From Kineosporiaceae bacterium (lineage in GTDB: Bacteria > Actinomycetota > Actinomycetes > Actinomycetales > Angustibacteraceae), in assembly GCA_027345905.1 (NCBI GenBank), contig DAIETC010000138.1, forward strand, positions 1 through 7,449: a DNA stretch of 7,449 bases, given 5' to 3'. The translations under genes and the position numbers were made by a program. Position 1 is the first letter of the stretch; every line of letters begins with the position of its first letter. Shown here piece by piece: positions 5,518 to 7,449 of the stretch. A model generated the notes under the pieces. That model saw only the letters and a list, made by a program, of their open reading frames with translations. It was not told where the DNA came from and did no database searches.

Positions 5518-6054
5518 TCAGAACGGCGGTTCTTCGTACGACGACCCGCCCGCAGCCGCGCCACCGGGCGAGGCGTGGCCCGGCGAAGCAGCGGGCGTCG
5601 CGGGCCCGGTGGCCCATGGGTCGTCCACCGGTGCGGCGCTCGCGGCGGACGGGCCGCCACCCCAGCCGCCGCCCTGCTGGCTGGCGCCACGCTGGGCCTT
5701 GGTGACCTTGGCCGTGGCCCGGCGCAGGCTCGGACCGACCTCGTCGCAGGCCAGCTCGATGACCGTGCGCTTCTCGCCCTCTTTGGTGTCGAACGTGCGC
5801 GACTGCAGGCGGCCCTGGACGATGACCGCCGTGCCGCGCGTCAGCGATTCGGCGACGTTCTCGGCCGCCTCGCGCCAGATCGAGCAGCGCATGAACAGCG
5901 TCTCGCCATCCTTCCACTCCCCGGACTGGCGGTCGAAGGAGCGCGGCGTGGAGGCCACCGTGAAGTTGGCTACCGCCGCCCCGGACGGGGTGAAGCGCAG
6001 CTCGGGGTCGTTGGTGAGGTTGCCGACGATCGTGACGACGGTGTCGCCTGCCAT
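5518..6054 (-). CDS. ssb: Single-stranded DNA-binding protein SSB
   Basis: SSB coats single-stranded DNA during replication, recombination and repair and recruits partner proteins. The 178 residues comprise an OB-fold domain at about 1-113 (VVTIVGNLTNDPELRFTPSG, then VANFTVAS and FMRCSIWREAAENVAESL). A Gly/Ala/Pro-rich disordered linker follows at about 120-170, with a short acidic-hydrophobic tip SSYEEPPF, the actinobacterial version of the partner-binding DDDIPF tip. Trp47 and Trp60 are candidate DNA-stacking residues. The start ATG at 6054 is preceded by GAGAGGG with about 6-base spacing. It lies 31 bases downstream of rpsF and is cotranscribed with it. Its position in the rpsF-rpsR cluster indicates the main, housekeeping SSB (SsbA type). 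Confidence 0.97.
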   Translation of the reverse strand: MAGDTVVTIVGNLTNDPELRFTPSGAAVANFTVASTPRSFDRQSGEWKDGETLFMRCSIWREAAENVAESLTRGTAVIVQGRLQSRTFDTKEGEKRTVIELACDEVGPSLRRATAKVTKAQRGASQQGGGWGGGPSAASAAPVDDPWATGPATPAASPGHASPGGAAAGGSSYEEPPF

Positions 6055-6085
6055 GGCTGGCCCTCTCGGTGCGGGTGGGACCTGG

Positions 6086-6376
6086 CTAGCGCAGGTCGGG
6101 ACGGATGAGCTTGGTGCGCAGCACGGACTCGTTGAGCCCCAGCTGGCGGTCGAGCTCGTGGGCGAGCGCGGGCTCGGCGATCATGTCGACCACCGCGTAG
6201 ATGCCCTCTGACTTCTTGTTGATGTCGTAGGCCAGTCGCCGCCGGCCCCACAGGTCGACCTTCTCGATCGTGCCGCCGCCTTGGCGCACGACGTTGAGAA
6301 ACTTGTCGAGACTTGGAGCGACGGTGCGCTCCTCGAGGTCGGGATCGAGGATGACCATGAGCTCGTAATGACGCAT
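6086..6376 (-). CDS. rpsF: 30S ribosomal protein S6
   Basis: S6 pairs with S18 on the 30S platform. The 96 residues match bacterial S6, starting MRHYELMVILDPDLEE and containing the conserved GRRRLAYDINKKSEGIYAVV at about 45-64. The frame is open to an ATG at 6457, but that would add 27 residues without homology. ATG at 6376 is chosen because it matches the family N-terminus and is preceded by a near-perfect Shine-Dalgarno (AAAGGAGGTG at 6385-6394). It is the first gene of the rpsF-ssb-rpsR-rplI unit. A possible regulatory leader overlaps its ribosome binding site. Confidence 0.97.
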   Translation of the reverse strand: MRHYELMVILDPDLEERTVAPSLDKFLNVVRQGGGTIEKVDLWGRRRLAYDINKKSEGIYAVVDMIAEPALAHELDRQLGLNESVLRTKLIRPDLR

Positions 6377-6384
6377 GCAGAACC

Positions 6385-6430
6385 CACCTCCTTTGGACTC
6401 AGGCGGCCACGGTCTCTCCGTGGCAGGAGG
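6385..6430 (-). promoter_or_regulatory. rpsF leader: strong Shine-Dalgarno in a possible sequestering structure
   Basis: The Shine-Dalgarno AAAGGAGGTG (plus positions 6385-6394) lies 8 bases before the rpsF ATG. In the minus-strand RNA a CCUCCU (plus 6425-6430) is complementary to its AGGAGG (plus 6387-6392). Between them is a perfect 7-bp hairpin GCCACGG-AGAGA-CCGUGGC (plus 6406-6424), directly abutting the CCUCCU. The remaining 13 bases form a bulge, with a CCG at the hairpin/bulge junction. Bacterial rpsF leaders that bind the S6:S18 complex are known and feature a hairpin with a conserved CCG. The fit here is by eye only. Confidence 0.5.
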
Positions 6431-6528
6431 GCGAACACGTCGATCGTCGCGGCCCACGGCGGGACGAACCGACCGGGGAGGAACGACAACGAGGCAAGGC
6501 TACCGCGGCACGGCGACAGCGAGCGAAT

Positions 6529-6558
6529 CTGTCCACAGGCAGACAGGGACACAGGGAC
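6529..6558. promoter_or_regulatory. DnaA-box-like site and 8-base tandem repeat upstream of the rpsF operon
   Basis: CTGTCCACA at 6529-6537 matches the actinobacterial DnaA box TTGTCCACA at 8 of 9 positions. It is followed by two adjacent copies of ACAGGGAC (6543-6550 and 6551-6558). The site lies between the glycosyltransferase stop and rpsF. A single site of this quality could be chance, but it recalls the cluster upstream of dnaB. I could not assign a convincing promoter in this spacer. Confidence 0.3.
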
Positions 6559-6566
6559 GTCGGTAC

Positions 6567-7449
6567 TCAGCCGGCGCGGACCACCAAGGCGTCTCCCGCA
6601 TGTTCCAACGGCCCGCCCAGCGGGTCGTCGCTGCCGTCGCGGCGCACGACGTCGCGCGCCGGGTCGCGGATCTCGCGCACGACGCACCAGACCAGCCAGA
6701 GCAGCCCACCGACGCGGGCGATCAGGAACACCGAGTACCAGGTAGCCGGCAACGCGCGGTCCGGGGCGGCGGCGGCTGCGGCGTACAGCCACACGGCCAT
6801 GAAGTACGTCGCCTCGGCGCTGACCCAGACCAGGTGGTCGCGCCAACGGGGGTGCGCGAGCGCAGCCAGCGGCAGCAGCCACAACGAGGCCTGGACCGGC
6901 CAGGCCTTGCCGGTGAGCACCACGACGGCAAGCACCACGAACGCCACCTGGGCGACCCGCGGACGACGTGCGGGCCCGAGGGTCAACGCCGCCCCGAGGG
7001 CCAGGGCCACGGCCACGCCCAGAACGGTCAGCGTCGTCACCGTGCCCGGCGCGAGAGTCACCGAGTGCAGACCCAGGCGGCTCATCCAGCCCGGGCGGGG
7101 AGTGGCGAACAGCGTCTGGGGCAGCAACCACGGCGACCCGTACCCGGCCGCCGCCTTGGCCCAGTCCCGGTAGGCCGAGCCGACACCCGAGGCACCGACG
7201 AGCCACCACGGCGCCAGCACCAGCAGGCAGGTCGCCGCGCCCGCCACCGCCGTCACCGCCCAAACGCGGATGCGCCCGGCCCGCATGGCGAGCAGCCCCA
7301 GGACGAGCACGAGCAGGGCGGGGTACGTGCGGGCCATCGTCGCGAGCCCCAGCAGGACGCCGGCCAGCACGGGGCGGCGCCGGCCCCAGGCGAGCAGGCC
7401 CCCCGCGGCCAGCGTCACGCCCAGCAGGTCCAACGAGACCAGCGCCGAC
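6567..7449 (-). CDS. GT87-type polytopic mannosyltransferase (5' end outside window)
   Basis: The frame stays open to the right edge, giving the C-terminal 293 residues. A TTG at 7433 lies inside a membrane segment and is not a credible start. It is very hydrophobic, with about eight predicted membrane segments (near window residues 5-22, 27-56, 61-84, 136-157, 165-182, 186-199, 208-229 and 236-256). It ends in a charged cytoplasmic-type tail (EIRDPARDVVRRDGSDDPLGG). The pattern LDLLGVTLAAGGLLAW, then GVLLGLATMARTYPALL, then GKAWPVQASLWLLPLAALAHP fits the GT87/DUF2029 family of polyprenol-phosphate-mannose-dependent mannosyltransferases. These elongate cell-envelope mannans and glycolipids from the outer face of the membrane. 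Catalytic aspartates would be in the missing N-terminal part. M. tuberculosis has such a gene (Rv0051) at the equivalent place. The exact substrate is unknown. It ends 190 bases before rpsF, so cotranscription is possible but not shown. Confidence 0.85.
   Translation of the reverse strand, partial: SALVSLDLLGVTLAAGGLLAWGRRRPVLAGVLLGLATMARTYPALLVLVLGLLAMRAGRIRVWAVTAVAGAATCLLVLAPWWLVGASGVGSAYRDWAKAAAGYGSPWLLPQTLFATPRPGWMSRLGLHSVTLAPGTVTTLTVLGVAVALALGAALTLGPARRPRVAQVAFVVLAVVVLTGKAWPVQASLWLLPLAALAHPRWRDHLVWVSAEATYFMAVWLYAAAAAAPDRALPATWYSVFLIARVGGLLWLVWCVVREIRDPARDVVRRDGSDDPLGGPLEHAGDALVVRAG

Noticed and set aside
6181..7263. 360-codon minus-strand open frame spanning rpsF and the glycosyltransferase
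   Set aside because: It is out of frame with both genes, and its Arg/Gly/Ala-rich translation does not resemble any protein family.

Overview
The window is high-GC, densely packed DNA from an actinobacterial chromosome. The evidence is the DnaB, SSB, S6, S18 and L9 sequences, the strong G/C bias at third codon positions, and the gene order GT87 mannosyltransferase - rpsF - ssb - rpsR - rplI - dnaB. I recall the same order, with one extra gene, near the origin of Mycobacterium tuberculosis (Rv0051 to Rv0058). The S18 type and DnaB N-terminus suggest a Micrococcales-like or related lineage, but I cannot name a genus.

All but one gene lie on the minus strand, so transcription runs from the right edge leftward. 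Right to left: a polytopic membrane glycosyltransferase (5' end outside the window); a 190-base spacer with an unusually strong Shine-Dalgarno and a possible autoregulatory leader; the ribosomal/replication cluster rpsF (S6), ssb (SSB), rpsR (a zinc-free S18) and rplI (L9), closed by a perfect 38-base palindrome; a 615-base intergenic region with a second long inverted repeat, a cluster of DnaA-box-like sites and a hairpin near the dnaB start; then dnaB. At the left edge a plus-strand gene (C-terminal 86 residues of a probable DUF2786-type protein) converges on dnaB.

The main feature is dnaB. One 1249-codon frame encodes a normal 461-residue replicative helicase interrupted by two complete inteins. 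Intein 1 (385 residues) sits between the Lys and Ser of the Walker A P-loop. It begins with Ala and carries the Trp/Cys/Thr signature of class 3 inteins, which use an internal block F Cys as first nucleophile. Intein 2 (403 residues) sits in the DLRESG/SIEQD site and is a standard class 1 intein (Cys1, TxxH, HN, Ser+1). Both retain LAGLIDADG-type endonuclease motifs. The helicase is therefore inactive until two mechanistically different splicing events occur. Intein 1 also has a Cys/His cluster that could bind zinc.

Together the genes supply translation (S6, S18, L9) and replication (SSB, DnaB) functions. I found no wholly new system. The points most worth checking are the dual-class inteins, the DnaA-box cluster upstream of dnaB, the two long inverted repeats between rplI and dnaB, and the RBS-sequestering rpsF leader.
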